Source: Dehalococcoidia bacterium
Lineage (GTDB): Bacteria > Chloroflexota > Dehalococcoidia > Dehalococcoidales > W111
Reading direction: 5' to 3'
Length of the DNA stretch: 33,094 nt
Assembly: GCA_011191985.1 (NCBI GenBank)
Contig: DUEU01000072.1
Span: forward strand, 1 to 33,094
Shown here: positions 8,352 through 15,765 of the stretch, one piece after another
Layout of the letters: every line of letters starts with the position of its first letter
Position numbering within the stretch: the stretch's first letter is position 1
Translations under genes and position numbers: made by a program
Notes under the pieces: generated by a model
Databases searched by the model: none
What the model was told of the DNA's origin: nothing
Seen by the model: the letters and a program-made list of their open reading frames with translations, nothing else

Positions 8352-8465
8352 AGAAGCGCTGACAGAAGGCGCTTGAGCTGCCGGCTGGGGCTTGTCCGAT
8401 CTATCCCGGTCATGAAACCCGGCGGCATAATCTGCTGAGTATGTTGCCTGCATTGAAATTACATC

Positions 8466-9740
8466 ATGGCTACTAATGAATTACGTCAACCATCTGGGGC
8501 CAGACAGGGCCTTTTCTATGGCTATGTAGTGGCGTCGTCGTCGTTGCTTATCTCAATGTCGGCCTATGGTGTGCATAGCGCCTTTGGTATCTTTTTCAAA
8601 CCGATGTCAGGCGACCTCGGCTGGACCAGAGCCGTGACCTCGGGTGCTGTCTTAATTTTCTGGGTGATACACGGCTTTATGAGCATCGTTATCGGGAGGC
8701 TCAATGACCGGTTTGGCCCTCGAGTGTCGATGACTTTTTGCGGCCTATTCCTAGGCACAGGCTTTTTGCTGATGTCACAAATTAATGCTGTCTGGCAGCT
8801 GTACCTGTTATTTGGCGTGGTGATAGGCTTTGGGATAGGCGGCACCTTTGTCTCGCTGGCGTCAACCGTGGCCAGATGGTTTGTTAAGCGGCGGACCGTA
8901 ATGACCGGCATTGTTGTCGCCGGCTCGGGCTTGGGTCAGATGATAATACCGCCGTTGGCCAGCTATTTTATCTATAACTATACCTGGCGCCTGGCCTATT
9001 TAATACTGGGTGGTATTGCCCTGGTAGTTATTGTCGTACTGGCTCAGCTTTTACGCCGCGACCCGGCCCAAAAAGGGCTTAGACCTTACGGCGAAAATGA
9101 GGTAGAAGAGCAGCAGTTCAAACCGGAGCCACCATCATCCTTTACCCGAGAGGCAGTTAAGAGCCGGCAGCTATGGGTGGTTATCACCATGATATTCTGT
9201 CTTGGCTATAGTGTTTCTAGCATCATGGTCCATATTGTTCCCCATATAACTGACCTGGAGATCTCCCCCGCCACTGCCGCCGGCATTTTTGCCACAATGG
9301 GAGGGGCGGGCATTGTTGGCCGGGTGGTACTGGGGGCGGCTGCCGATAGAATCGGTAATAAGAATGCCTTCATCATTGGCTTTGCCTTGATGGCACTTAT
9401 TTCGTTCTGGCTCATACCGGCTACCACGGCATGGTCAATTTATGTATTCGCTATCATCTTTGGCGTTGCTTCCGGAGGTTGTGTTGCCTCGGAGTCACCC
9501 CTGGTGGCAACATTGTTTGGATTGAAAGCGCACGGCTTGCTTCTGGGGTTTGTGGTCTGCGGCTTCAGCGTCGGTGCTGCTATCGGTCCGTTTGTGACTG
9601 GTTATATATTTGATATCGACAATAGCTATCGAGTGGCCTTCTTTATTTGTGCCTTTCTGGCTATTTTCGGTCTCGTATTGAGTGTAATTTTAAGGCCGAC
9701 CGGCATGGGCGGAGAGCCGGCGCCGCACATTCAGAGCTAG
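8466..9740 (+). CDS. MFS transporter, monocarboxylate/oxalate-formate-like
   Basis: A 424-residue protein with about 12 hydrophobic segments. It opens GLFYGYVVASSSLLI and has the MFS loop 2-3 signature as GRLNDRFGPR, with a central cytoplasmic loop around residues 200-235. The pattern resembles the OFA/MCT (monocarboxylate) branch of the major facilitator superfamily, so a small organic anion is the likely cargo; this is inference. It follows the Mo-hydroxylase operon by 114 bases on the same strand and could import that enzyme's substrate. No clear Shine-Dalgarno sequence precedes the ATG. Confidence 0.9.
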   Translation: MATNELRQPSGARQGLFYGYVVASSSLLISMSAYGVHSAFGIFFKPMSGDLGWTRAVTSGAVLIFWVIHGFMSIVIGRLNDRFGPRVSMTFCGLFLGTGFLLMSQINAVWQLYLLFGVVIGFGIGGTFVSLASTVARWFVKRRTVMTGIVVAGSGLGQMIIPPLASYFIYNYTWRLAYLILGGIALVVIVVLAQLLRRDPAQKGLRPYGENEVEEQQFKPEPPSSFTREAVKSRQLWVVITMIFCLGYSVSSIMVHIVPHITDLEISPATAAGIFATMGGAGIVGRVVLGAAADRIGNKNAFIIGFALMALISFWLIPATTAWSIYVFAIIFGVASGGCVASESPLVATLFGLKAHGLLLGFVVCGFSVGAAIGPFVTGYIFDIDNSYRVAFFICAFLAIFGLVLSVILRPTGMGGEPAPHIQS

Positions 9741-9753
9741 AGCGAAACGTGAT

Positions 9754-9784
9754 TAGACTGCCCCCAAGCCAATTCGCAGCCCTG
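9754..9784 (-). repeat. Degenerate copy of tRNA-Glu 3' end (possible att scar)
   Basis: Aligned to 12300-12330, 26 of 31 positions agree by eye, including an unbroken tgcccccaagc and aattcg. The matched part of the tRNA gene is its 3' acceptor strand and T-arm, in the same orientation. Such a fragment cannot fold as a tRNA on its own. Integrases that target tRNA genes leave direct repeats of exactly this part. Confidence 0.5.
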
Positions 9785-9925
9785 GCTGCTAAAGCCATTT
9801 GCCTCTGTAAAGGATATCATTTATAAAGTTAAAGTCACATATACTTACCCACTTCCCTAAATTCTGGTCTAGCATGGAAACAGAACTCCTTTTGGGCGGC
9901 GGAGTTCAATAAGGCCCGATGCGGT

Positions 9926-9954
9926 TTGCATATATCGCGGAGTAATGGTAGTAT
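9926..9954 (+). promoter_or_regulatory. Putative promoter of the second MFS gene
   Basis: TTGCAT (9926-9931), a 17-base spacer and TAGTAT (9949-9954). Transcription from about 9961 would give a leader of about 80 bases that contains the hairpins at 9982-10006. Confidence 0.4.
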
Positions 9955-9981
9955 TGGCGGTTAGAATGTAACGCTCTCCTT

Positions 9982-10006
9982 AGGCTTATGGCTTTCCAAA
10001 AAGCCT
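9982..10006 (+). promoter_or_regulatory. Alternative hairpins in the MFS leader
   Basis: AAGCCT (10001-10006) can pair with AGGCTT (9982-9987), while the overlapping AAAGCC (10000-10005) can pair with GGCTTT (9990-9995) with a 4-base loop. The two folds exclude each other. No T-run follows, so it is not a simple terminator. Confidence 0.3.
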
Positions 10007-10039
10007 GGCTCTCGAGTTGATTGGGACAGGGCATATCAG

Positions 10040-11338
10040 ATGACCAATTCAAAGCGCCCCCGCTTCAGGTTGTTCTACGGGTGGTACATTGTTGGCGCCT
10101 GTGTCTTGATTTCGGTGTATTGTTCCGGAGTCATGATTCGCAGTTTAACCGCACTTATTGAGCCGATAGTAGATGAGTTTCACTGGGGTTATGCCCTGGT
10201 CTCTGTTGCGGCTTCAATAGGTGGTCTGGAATCGGGCCTTCTATCTCCCCTGGTGGGCTTTCTTTTTGACCGCTGGGGGCCGAGGAAGCTAATTTTCGCC
10301 GGGGCTACTATTACCGGTTTCGGCTTGTTGCTACTAAGCCGTACCAACTCCCTGGCTATGTTTTACGGTTCATTTATACTCATAAGCACCGCCTTAAGCG
10401 TAAGTGCCGGTGTCGTCCCGATTGCGCTGGTAGGTAACTGGTTTCGCAAAAGGGTATCTCTGGTCACCGGCATTGTAGTGAGCGGTGTCGCTGCCGGAGG
10501 CGTTATGGTACCGCTGGTAACGTGGGTTATCGATACTTATGATTGGCGGACGGCAATGGTAATTTTTGGCCTCGGAGCGTGGGTCATCATCTTTCCACTG
10601 GCACTAATAGTGCGGCATCGGCCGGAAGATTACGGTTATCTACCTGATGGTGAGGTAAGCCAAGCAGTAGACGTTTATGAAGTCCAGCCGTCAGAGCAAT
10701 ACCGAGAGCCAGATATTGGTGCCAAACAGGCCTTTAAAAGCCGGGCCTTCTGGCACTTCTCACTGGGGATGGTGTGTCATTTTACCTTGGCGATTGCCGT
10801 AACAACCCATGTGATGCCTTATCTAAGCAGCATTGGTATCCCCCGGGCGACTTCCAGCTTGGTAGCTATGGCTATACCGTTAGTGACTATCGCTGGCCGT
10901 CTCAGCTTTGGTTGGTTAGGGGACAGGCTGGACAAGAGGCGGATAACGGCTTCGGGGATGGCCCTGATGGTTATCGGTATGCTCCTGTTTAACTACGTTG
11001 ATATTGCCGGGACATGGCTGATGATAGCATTCATTATATTCTTCGGCATCGGCTACGGGGGACCGGCTCCTATGTTAGCGGCTTTGATAAGGGAATATTT
11101 CGGTCGGATCAGTTTGGGTACTGTCCTAGGCATGGCTATGGGTGTGGCTTATATTGGTAGCCTGATAGGACCGCCCCTGGCTGGCTGGATATATGACGTA
11201 TATGGCAGCTATCAGGGTGCCTGGTTTATCATGGCCGGTGTGTCCTTTGCCGGTATGGTTAGCTTTATGACTGCCCCTCGTGCTAGTCGTGCAATGCTAG
11301 TGGCCGGTAAGTTAAAAGACCAGGCGAACGCGTTCTGA
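10040..11338 (+). CDS. MFS transporter, monocarboxylate/oxalate-formate-like
   Basis: A 432-residue carrier with about 12 membrane segments. It opens RLFYGWYIVGACVLIS and has the signature FLFDRWGPRK after helix 2, a VVSGVAAGG stretch in helix 5, and a central loop ending RHRPEDYGYLPDGEVS. Those same phrases recur in the carrier at 26577, so the two are paralogues; it is less like the neighbour at 8466. The likely cargo is an organic anion, by family only. It lies inside the segment bounded by the tRNA-Glu gene and its degenerate 3' copy. Downstream, GCTCC/GGAGC could form a weak hairpin without a T-run. Confidence 0.9.
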   Translation: MTNSKRPRFRLFYGWYIVGACVLISVYCSGVMIRSLTALIEPIVDEFHWGYALVSVAASIGGLESGLLSPLVGFLFDRWGPRKLIFAGATITGFGLLLLSRTNSLAMFYGSFILISTALSVSAGVVPIALVGNWFRKRVSLVTGIVVSGVAAGGVMVPLVTWVIDTYDWRTAMVIFGLGAWVIIFPLALIVRHRPEDYGYLPDGEVSQAVDVYEVQPSEQYREPDIGAKQAFKSRAFWHFSLGMVCHFTLAIAVTTHVMPYLSSIGIPRATSSLVAMAIPLVTIAGRLSFGWLGDRLDKRRITASGMALMVIGMLLFNYVDIAGTWLMIAFIIFFGIGYGGPAPMLAALIREYFGRISLGTVLGMAMGVAYIGSLIGPPLAGWIYDVYGSYQGAWFIMAGVSFAGMVSFMTAPRASRAMLVAGKLKDQANAF

Positions 11339-11498
11339 GTTTTGACCGGCTCCATTAACGGATACGGAGCTTGAAAAACAGAAAATGCTTAAGCTATTTT
11401 GCGAACTATTTCCCTTAAAACACAACATCTTTTAGTAAAATCCGATTCGACTATGTTATACTTTCTGGTGAAATATGTTAGTTTGAGGTCTAATTTTC

Positions 11499-12149
11499 AT
11501 GGATGTTATTGAGGCTATTTTAACCCGTCATAGCGTGCGTGACTTCAGCTCCAAGCCGGTCCCCAAGGAGACTGTAATGAATATTTTGGAGTTAGCTACT
11601 CGCAGTCCATCCGGCGGTAATAGTCAGCCATGGGAGGTCTTCGTCGTCAGTGGTGCTACTATAGAAAAGATTCGTAAGATGTATCGGGAACGTTTGCAGG
11701 GTGGTGGGGCAGGGACCCCGTCTGAAAGGCCTCCTCTGCCGTCTTTTATCCAGGAGCGTATGACCACCGTCAGAAACGAACGGTTAAAATTGCTGGGATT
11801 GGACCCTGCTGATCCAGCATCGGCCAAAGTCTTTACGGAGTGGTCCTCCCGGCTTTACGGGGCCCCGGTACTGGTGGTAATTTGCATGGATAAAGCCTTG
11901 TCTTCTGATTTGGATATCGGAATATTTATTCAGAGCATCTGTATAGCCGCCCAGGGCTATGGGGTCGATTCCTTTATCGCTGGAGGCTTTCTATCGCAAC
12001 CGGACATTTTGCGCCGGGAACTGGAAATTCCTGAGAGCTTAAATATCGTCGCCGGTATTGGTCTCGGCTATCCTAATCCTAATAGTATTATTAATACCTA
12101 CCGCAGCCCCCGTCGGCCGGTCAGCGAAGTAGTTAGATACAAGAGTTAG
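11499..12149 (+). CDS. Nitroreductase-family FMN oxidoreductase
   Basis: A 216-residue protein of the nitroreductase (NfsA/FRase I-like) fold, normally an FMN-binding homodimer that uses NAD(P)H. The N-terminal FMN-phosphate motif RHSVRDF (residues 10-16), the SPSGGNSQPW motif (about 36-45) and the C-terminal GIGLGYP are intact. An insertion of about 35 residues rich in Gly, Pro and charged residues follows the second motif, a place where family members vary in substrate specificity. The true substrate is unknown. The ATG lacks a clear Shine-Dalgarno sequence; a TATACT lies at about 11457. It sits with the preceding MFS gene between the tRNA-Glu repeats. Confidence 0.9.
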   Translation: MDVIEAILTRHSVRDFSSKPVPKETVMNILELATRSPSGGNSQPWEVFVVSGATIEKIRKMYRERLQGGGAGTPSERPPLPSFIQERMTTVRNERLKLLGLDPADPASAKVFTEWSSRLYGAPVLVVICMDKALSSDLDIGIFIQSICIAAQGYGVDSFIAGGFLSQPDILRRELEIPESLNIVAGIGLGYPNPNSIINTYRSPRRPVSEVVRYKS

Positions 12150-12304
12150 CTACGCGAGGTGTTGGCGGTATGAACCTGCTGCCATGACTGCCATTCACTA
12201 ACGACTAGCCTTGAGTTCCCCGGTGAGCTGGTCACCTTTCGCGGCTTTGGTCCTTGGTTTTATGTCGGGCATTTCCCCTACTTCATCGTGGGAATGACCT
12301 AGAA
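12150..12304. other. Intergenic region left of the tRNA-Glu gene
   Basis: No convincing gene. An open stretch of about 30 codons on the plus strand (about 12199-12300) lacks a start codon and a ribosome-binding site and ends just before the tRNA. It could be a remnant but cannot be assigned. No terminator with a T-run was found for either flanking transcript. Confidence 0.4.
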
Positions 12305-12377
12305 TGCCCCCAAGCGAATTCGAATCGCTGTTACCGGCTTGAAAGGCCGGTGTCCTAGGCCTCTAGACGATGGGGGC
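12305..12377 (-). tRNA. tRNA-Glu (UUC)
   Basis: Read on the minus strand, the 73 bases fold into a complete cloverleaf: acceptor GCCCCCA/TGGGGGC, D-stem GTCT/GGAC, anticodon stem CCGGC/GCCGG with loop CTTTCAA (anticodon TTC), variable TAAC, T-stem AGCGA/TCGCT with loop TTCGAAT, and discriminator A at 12305. CCA is not encoded. The anticodon UUC reads GAA/GAG. The gene's 3' end is duplicated, in decayed form, at 9754-9784. Confidence 0.96.
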
Positions 12378-12387
12378 ACAACCACTC

Positions 12388-12416
12388 AGTATAGCAAAGA
12401 ATCGGCAGGGAGACAA
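12388..12416 (-). promoter_or_regulatory. Promoter of the tRNA-Glu gene
   Basis: On the minus strand TTGTCT (12411-12416) and TATACT (12388-12393) are separated by exactly 17 bases. The transcription start is expected near 12381, four bases before the mature tRNA 5' end. Confidence 0.65.
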
Positions 12417-12447
12417 TGTTGCCGCCCTCGTCGCCCCCGGTCGCCAA

Positions 12448-12459
12448 ATATGCTACAAT
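12448..12459 (+). promoter_or_regulatory. Extended -10 promoter of the VTT gene
   Basis: ATATGCTACAAT contains TGC-TACAAT, an extended -10 element. It ends 9 bases before the ATG at 12469, with no ribosome-binding site between, so the mRNA may be leaderless. The same 12 bases occur on the minus strand at 16806-16817. Confidence 0.45.
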
Positions 12460-12468
12460 GCTGCCATA

Positions 12469-13074
12469 ATGGGTGTTACCGGTGGAGATAAACAGACCAC
12501 AGGAGTCTGGGCTTGGCTTGGCAGCCGGGCAATGCCTCTATTAACACTGCTCTTGGTCATAGCTATTACGGTGGTTATCTATTTTTACCGGGAGAGGATA
12601 GTTGAGCTAAAAGAATACGCCTATATCGGTGCTTTCCTTATCAGTCTTATCGGCAATGCCACTATAATTTTACCTATCCCGGTTCCCCTAGTACTGGCCT
12701 CGCTGGCGGCGGTTTTTTACGCCAACGCCGGCCTCGTCGGCGCGATTATGGTGGGGCTGGCTGGTGGGGCCGGGGCGGCCATCGGCGAATTGCTGGGTTA
12801 TACCGCCGGCTACAGCGGGCGCCGGGTCGTCACCAGAAGCAAGCTCTACGGCCGGCTTCTGGATTGGGTGCGGCGGTGGGGGGCTATTGCCATCTTCATT
12901 TTCTCCCTGGTGCCTTTCTTACCGTTTGACCTTGCCGGCGTGGCCGCCGGCGTCGTCCGCTTCCCTATGTGGAAATTCCTGGTTGCCTGCTGGCTGGGCA
13001 GGGCTATATTATATATAGTCATTGCCCTGGCTGGAGCGCTAGGCTGGGAGGTTTTAGTCTCTTACTTCAGTTGA
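12469..13074 (+). CDS. VTT/SNARE-associated (DedA-like) membrane protein
   Basis: A 201-residue integral membrane protein with a VTT domain. A first hydrophobic helix (MPLLTLLLVIAITVVIYF) is followed by the re-entrant region ILPIPVPLVLASLAAVFY and the Gly-rich GLAGGAGAAIGELLGYTAGY, then the conserved FIFSLVPFLPFDLAGVAAG and a final helix. DedA/TVP38 proteins flip or transport lipids or polyprenyl phosphates; the specific role here is unknown. ATG 12469 is preferred. An in-frame start at 12370 would lie inside the tRNA-Glu gene. It meets the minus-strand MFS gene tail to tail with a 13-base overlap. Confidence 0.88.
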   Translation: MGVTGGDKQTTGVWAWLGSRAMPLLTLLLVIAITVVIYFYRERIVELKEYAYIGAFLISLIGNATIILPIPVPLVLASLAAVFYANAGLVGAIMVGLAGGAGAAIGELLGYTAGYSGRRVVTRSKLYGRLLDWVRRWGAIAIFIFSLVPFLPFDLAGVAAGVVRFPMWKFLVACWLGRAILYIVIALAGALGWEVLVSYFS

Positions 13075-14351
13075 GACCAATCGGTCACTTTCAGCAGCAA
13101 CAATGACCCGACAACGAAATAGATAAAGCATATTAGGAGCATGACGGAATAGCCCAGGTTCGGGTCGTAGGTGTTGAAGAGGTCGATTAAGCGTCCGACG
13201 GTAAGGAGTACCAGGGCGCTACCGCCGGTGCCGGCCAGGTTGGCCAGGCCGAGATATCTTGCCTCCTCACCACTGGCTACCAGGTCCGTAGCCAGGGCCC
13301 AGCCGGTGCTTAAAAAAGCGCCGCTGGCAATCCCCAGGATGCCGCCGGCCAGTATCACCACCCCGTAGCTGTCGGCTAGAAACAGTACCGCAATCCCCAG
13401 CGCCCCGAAAAGGCCGCTGAAGATGGCGATGGGCCGGCGGCCTGTCCGGTCCGAGAGCCGTCCGGCCGGGTAGACCGCCGCCAGCATACAAATGCCGACC
13501 ACTATGAGAAGGTCACCGGTCACCGCCGCCGGGCTGGCTATGCCAACGACGTCCCTGATAAAGTACAGGGCAAATCTCTGCAGGATGGCGAAGGCCATGA
13601 GGACGAGGAGACGCGATACCAGGAACCAGATAAAGGCACGGTTTGCCCGGACATCAATCCGGAAACTCTGGTAAAGAGTGGGTAGCAGGGGTTGGCGCGA
13701 ACCGCCGGCCGCCGGCCTTTCTCTGACGGTCAGGACGGTAGCCAGCATGGTTCCCAGCAGTATGGCCGCCAGGATACCCAGACTCAGCCACAGCCAGTGA
13801 GCCCCGCCGCCGGTGGAGTAGTGCTCCATAAAGAGGGCTATCAGGCGTACCAGGCTAACCCCGCCTACTATTTCTAGCAGGCTTTTTACCCCTGAAGCCA
13901 GCCCCCGGCGGTCTGCTGGCACCAGGTCGGGAATAAATCCCTGGTACGGGGCTTGGGCTACGTTGCAACTGACCTGCAACAGGCAGTAGATGGCGAAGAC
14001 GGTAACATAATCTGCGGCGAAGCCGATGCCGGAGATAAGCAGCACCGCCACCGCCGCGCCGCCCAGGATGTAGGGTCTTCGTCGGCCCCATCTGAGGCCG
14101 GAGCGGTCGCTGAACGCCCCGGCTATCGGCTGGGTGACCATCGCTAGTAATAAACCGGCCGCGGAGATATAGCCGAGGTAGGTATTTTTCTCGGCCTCGG
14201 CGACAAAGTCCAGCAGCCGTAGCGGCAGGACAATACTGTGCAGGCTGTTCCACAGGGCAGCGAGGGCGAAGCCGAATATGGTAATCTTGACGTAGTTAAT
14301 GGGGCCAAATCCGCGGGTATCATTGCTTGCCGGCGAGCGAGCTGCCATCAT
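13062..14351 (-). CDS. MFS transporter (GPH/sugar-carrier-like)
   Basis: A 429-residue carrier with about 12 membrane segments. The loop 2-3 signature is GAFSDRSGLRWGRRRPYIL, longer than in the OFA-type carriers elsewhere in this window and typical of the GPH/SLC45-like sugar transporter branch. A second copy, GRLSDRTGRRP, lies after helix 8. Substrate is not readable from sequence. It is the last gene of a minus-strand run (K+ channel, argC, small protein, carrier), 11 bases after its upstream neighbour. It starts ATG ATG with GGGGGC just before. Confidence 0.9.
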   Translation of the reverse strand: MMAARSPASNDTRGFGPINYVKITIFGFALAALWNSLHSIVLPLRLLDFVAEAEKNTYLGYISAAGLLLAMVTQPIAGAFSDRSGLRWGRRRPYILGGAAVAVLLISGIGFAADYVTVFAIYCLLQVSCNVAQAPYQGFIPDLVPADRRGLASGVKSLLEIVGGVSLVRLIALFMEHYSTGGGAHWLWLSLGILAAILLGTMLATVLTVRERPAAGGSRQPLLPTLYQSFRIDVRANRAFIWFLVSRLLVLMAFAILQRFALYFIRDVVGIASPAAVTGDLLIVVGICMLAAVYPAGRLSDRTGRRPIAIFSGLFGALGIAVLFLADSYGVVILAGGILGIASGAFLSTGWALATDLVASGEEARYLGLANLAGTGGSALVLLTVGRLIDLFNTYDPNLGYSVMLLICFIYFVVGSLLLLKVTDWSQLK

Positions 14352-14362
14352 GCCCCCAGTGC

Positions 14363-14695
14363 CTACCAGAATTCAACCTGGGTGATTGATTCGGCTTCGG
14401 TGATGAGCCGCCGGATGCTGTCCTGTGCTGACTTGTCCGAGATTGGCTCCACCTCAGTTACCGGTAGGCCGTCGGCATTGGTCCGCTTGTGCCAGCTGAT
14501 TATGTAACCCGGTACCAGGACATAGCCCCAGGTTCCGAGGCCGCAGCACGAAGAGTCTATCACCGCCTGTCCCATGACATAAAGCACCTCCCGGCCGTTA
14601 TATTCCAGACGGACTTCCCGTCGTGGGGTGTAATAGCCGGCGATGCAGGTTACGTCCTGGTTTACCGGTAGATGGGTATATTCAAGCCGGTATAT
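14363..14695 (-). CDS. Conserved-looking small protein of unknown function, unusual start
   Basis: Not assigned to a family. The open frame runs from the argC stop to 14363. The first conventional start, GTG at 14587, gives 74 residues. The 36 codons before it also look coding (YRLEYTHLPVNQDVTCIAG, YYTPRREVRLEYNGREVLYV), and a strong GGGGGAGGTG (14701-14710) sits five bases before an ATA codon at 14693-14695. I therefore give the longer 110-codon frame. Features: Cys in TCIAG, a CC pair in IDSSCCGLGTWGY, and a C-terminal Glu-rich tail. No membrane helix or signal peptide. It sits between argC and an MFS gene in one operon. Confidence 0.6.
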   Translation of the reverse strand: MYRLEYTHLPVNQDVTCIAGYYTPRREVRLEYNGREVLYVMGQAVIDSSCCGLGTWGYVLVPGYIISWHKRTNADGLPVTEVEPISDKSAQDSIRRLITEAESITQVEFW

Positions 14696-14710
14696 GGTTT
14701 CACCTCCCCC

Positions 14711-15739
14711 TCAGGGATAGACCGCTGGTGCCTGGAGCCCGGTTGTCTCCGGCAGGCCGAGCATCAGGTTCATGTTCTGGATGGCCTGCCCCCCGGCTCC
14801 CTTGACCAGATTGTCGATAGCACTGATGACGATGAGCCGACCTGTCCTGGGGTCAACAGTGGGATAGATGAGGCAGAAGTTGCTGCCCCAGGTGTGTTTG
14901 CTGTGCGGTGGCGCTGCTACCACCCTGACGAAGGGCTCGTCACGGTAAAAATCGTGGTAGAGTTGCCTTACCGCCTCGGCTGATTTTTTATTACCCGACG
15001 CCGGCGGGGCGTAGGCGGTGGTCAATATCCCCCGGGTCATCGGTATCAGGTGTGGGATAAAGGTTATCGAGGGGGATTTTTGCCGGTGCAGCAGTCCCAG
15101 CTCCTGGATGATCTCGGGCAGGTGCCGGTGTCCGTCCAGGGCATAGGCCGTGATGTCCTCGTTGGCCTCCGAGTAGTGGGTCTGCAGGCTGAGGGTCCGG
15201 CCGGCCCCGGATACCCCGGACTTGCTGTCGATGATGATGTCGGGTTCAATTAAGTCGTGCCTCAATGCCGGGGCCAGGGCCAGTATTGCCCCGGTGGGGT
15301 AGCAGCCGGGATTGGCCACCAGCCGTGCCGAGGCAATTTTGCTCCGGTACAGCTCGGGCAGGCCGTATACCGCTTCGTCAAGCAGCTGCGGGGCGGGGTG
15401 AGTGAAGTCGTACCAGCGGGGATAGTCTTCGGCATTCTTCAGCCTGAAATCGGCACTGATATCGACTACCTTGACGCCGCGGTCAAGCAGGGCGATAACT
15501 TCTTTGGCGCTCTCCTTGTGCGGCATGGCAGAGAAGGCGAATTCCACCGCGCCTATCTCGCTGTCAATAACCAGCTCCGAATCGGTCAGGTGGGGGAAGA
15601 CCTCGTTTAGCTTCTTGCCGGCGGCGCTGCGTCCGCTAATGGAGGCAAGCTCTACCCCGGGGTGATGAGCGAGCAGCCTTGCCAGCTCGACACCAGTATA
15701 ACCGGTAACATTTATAATACCGACCTTGATTCCACTCAT
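14711..15739 (-). CDS. argC: N-acetyl-gamma-glutamyl-phosphate reductase
   Basis: A 342-residue enzyme of arginine biosynthesis that reduces N-acetylglutamyl-5-phosphate to the semialdehyde with NADPH. The N-terminal Rossmann motif VGIINVTGYTGVEL and the catalytic-Cys motif NPGCYPTGA (C146) are intact, as are SGVSGAGR and the later HRHLPEI and PHLIPMTRG. The length is normal for the family. Other arg genes are not adjacent. It is preceded at 26 bases by the K+ channel gene, and its stop codon directly abuts the ribosome-binding site of the following small gene, so cotranscription is likely. Confidence 0.96.
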   Translation of the reverse strand: MSGIKVGIINVTGYTGVELARLLAHHPGVELASISGRSAAGKKLNEVFPHLTDSELVIDSEIGAVEFAFSAMPHKESAKEVIALLDRGVKVVDISADFRLKNAEDYPRWYDFTHPAPQLLDEAVYGLPELYRSKIASARLVANPGCYPTGAILALAPALRHDLIEPDIIIDSKSGVSGAGRTLSLQTHYSEANEDITAYALDGHRHLPEIIQELGLLHRQKSPSITFIPHLIPMTRGILTTAYAPPASGNKKSAEAVRQLYHDFYRDEPFVRVVAAPPHSKHTWGSNFCLIYPTVDPRTGRLIVISAIDNLVKGAGGQAIQNMNLMLGLPETTGLQAPAVYP

Positions 15740-15765
15740 GATAACCCCCCAGAGCCGTAGAATAT

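Larger units (their letters stand above)
9741..10039. other. 299-base intergenic region between two MFS genes
   Basis: No gene is visible. It holds a degenerate copy of the tRNA-Glu 3' end (9754-9784), a perfect 7-base inverted repeat (GAACTCC 9883-9889, GGAGTTC 9901-9907) with an 11-base loop and no T-run, a promoter-like pair at 9926-9954, and two mutually exclusive hairpins at 9982-10006 just before the second MFS gene. Confidence 0.6.

Noticed and set aside
8354-8374. Hairpin AAGCGC/GCGCTT after the Mo-hydroxylase operon as a terminator
   Set aside because: No T-run follows and the stem is only six pairs.
12199-12300. Short open stretch before the tRNA as a gene or gene remnant
   Set aside because: No start codon or ribosome-binding site, about 30 codons, and no recognisable similarity.
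12370-12468. Upstream in-frame start for the VTT gene
   Set aside because: It lies inside the tRNA-Glu gene and upstream of the -10 element at 12454; ATG 12469 fits better.
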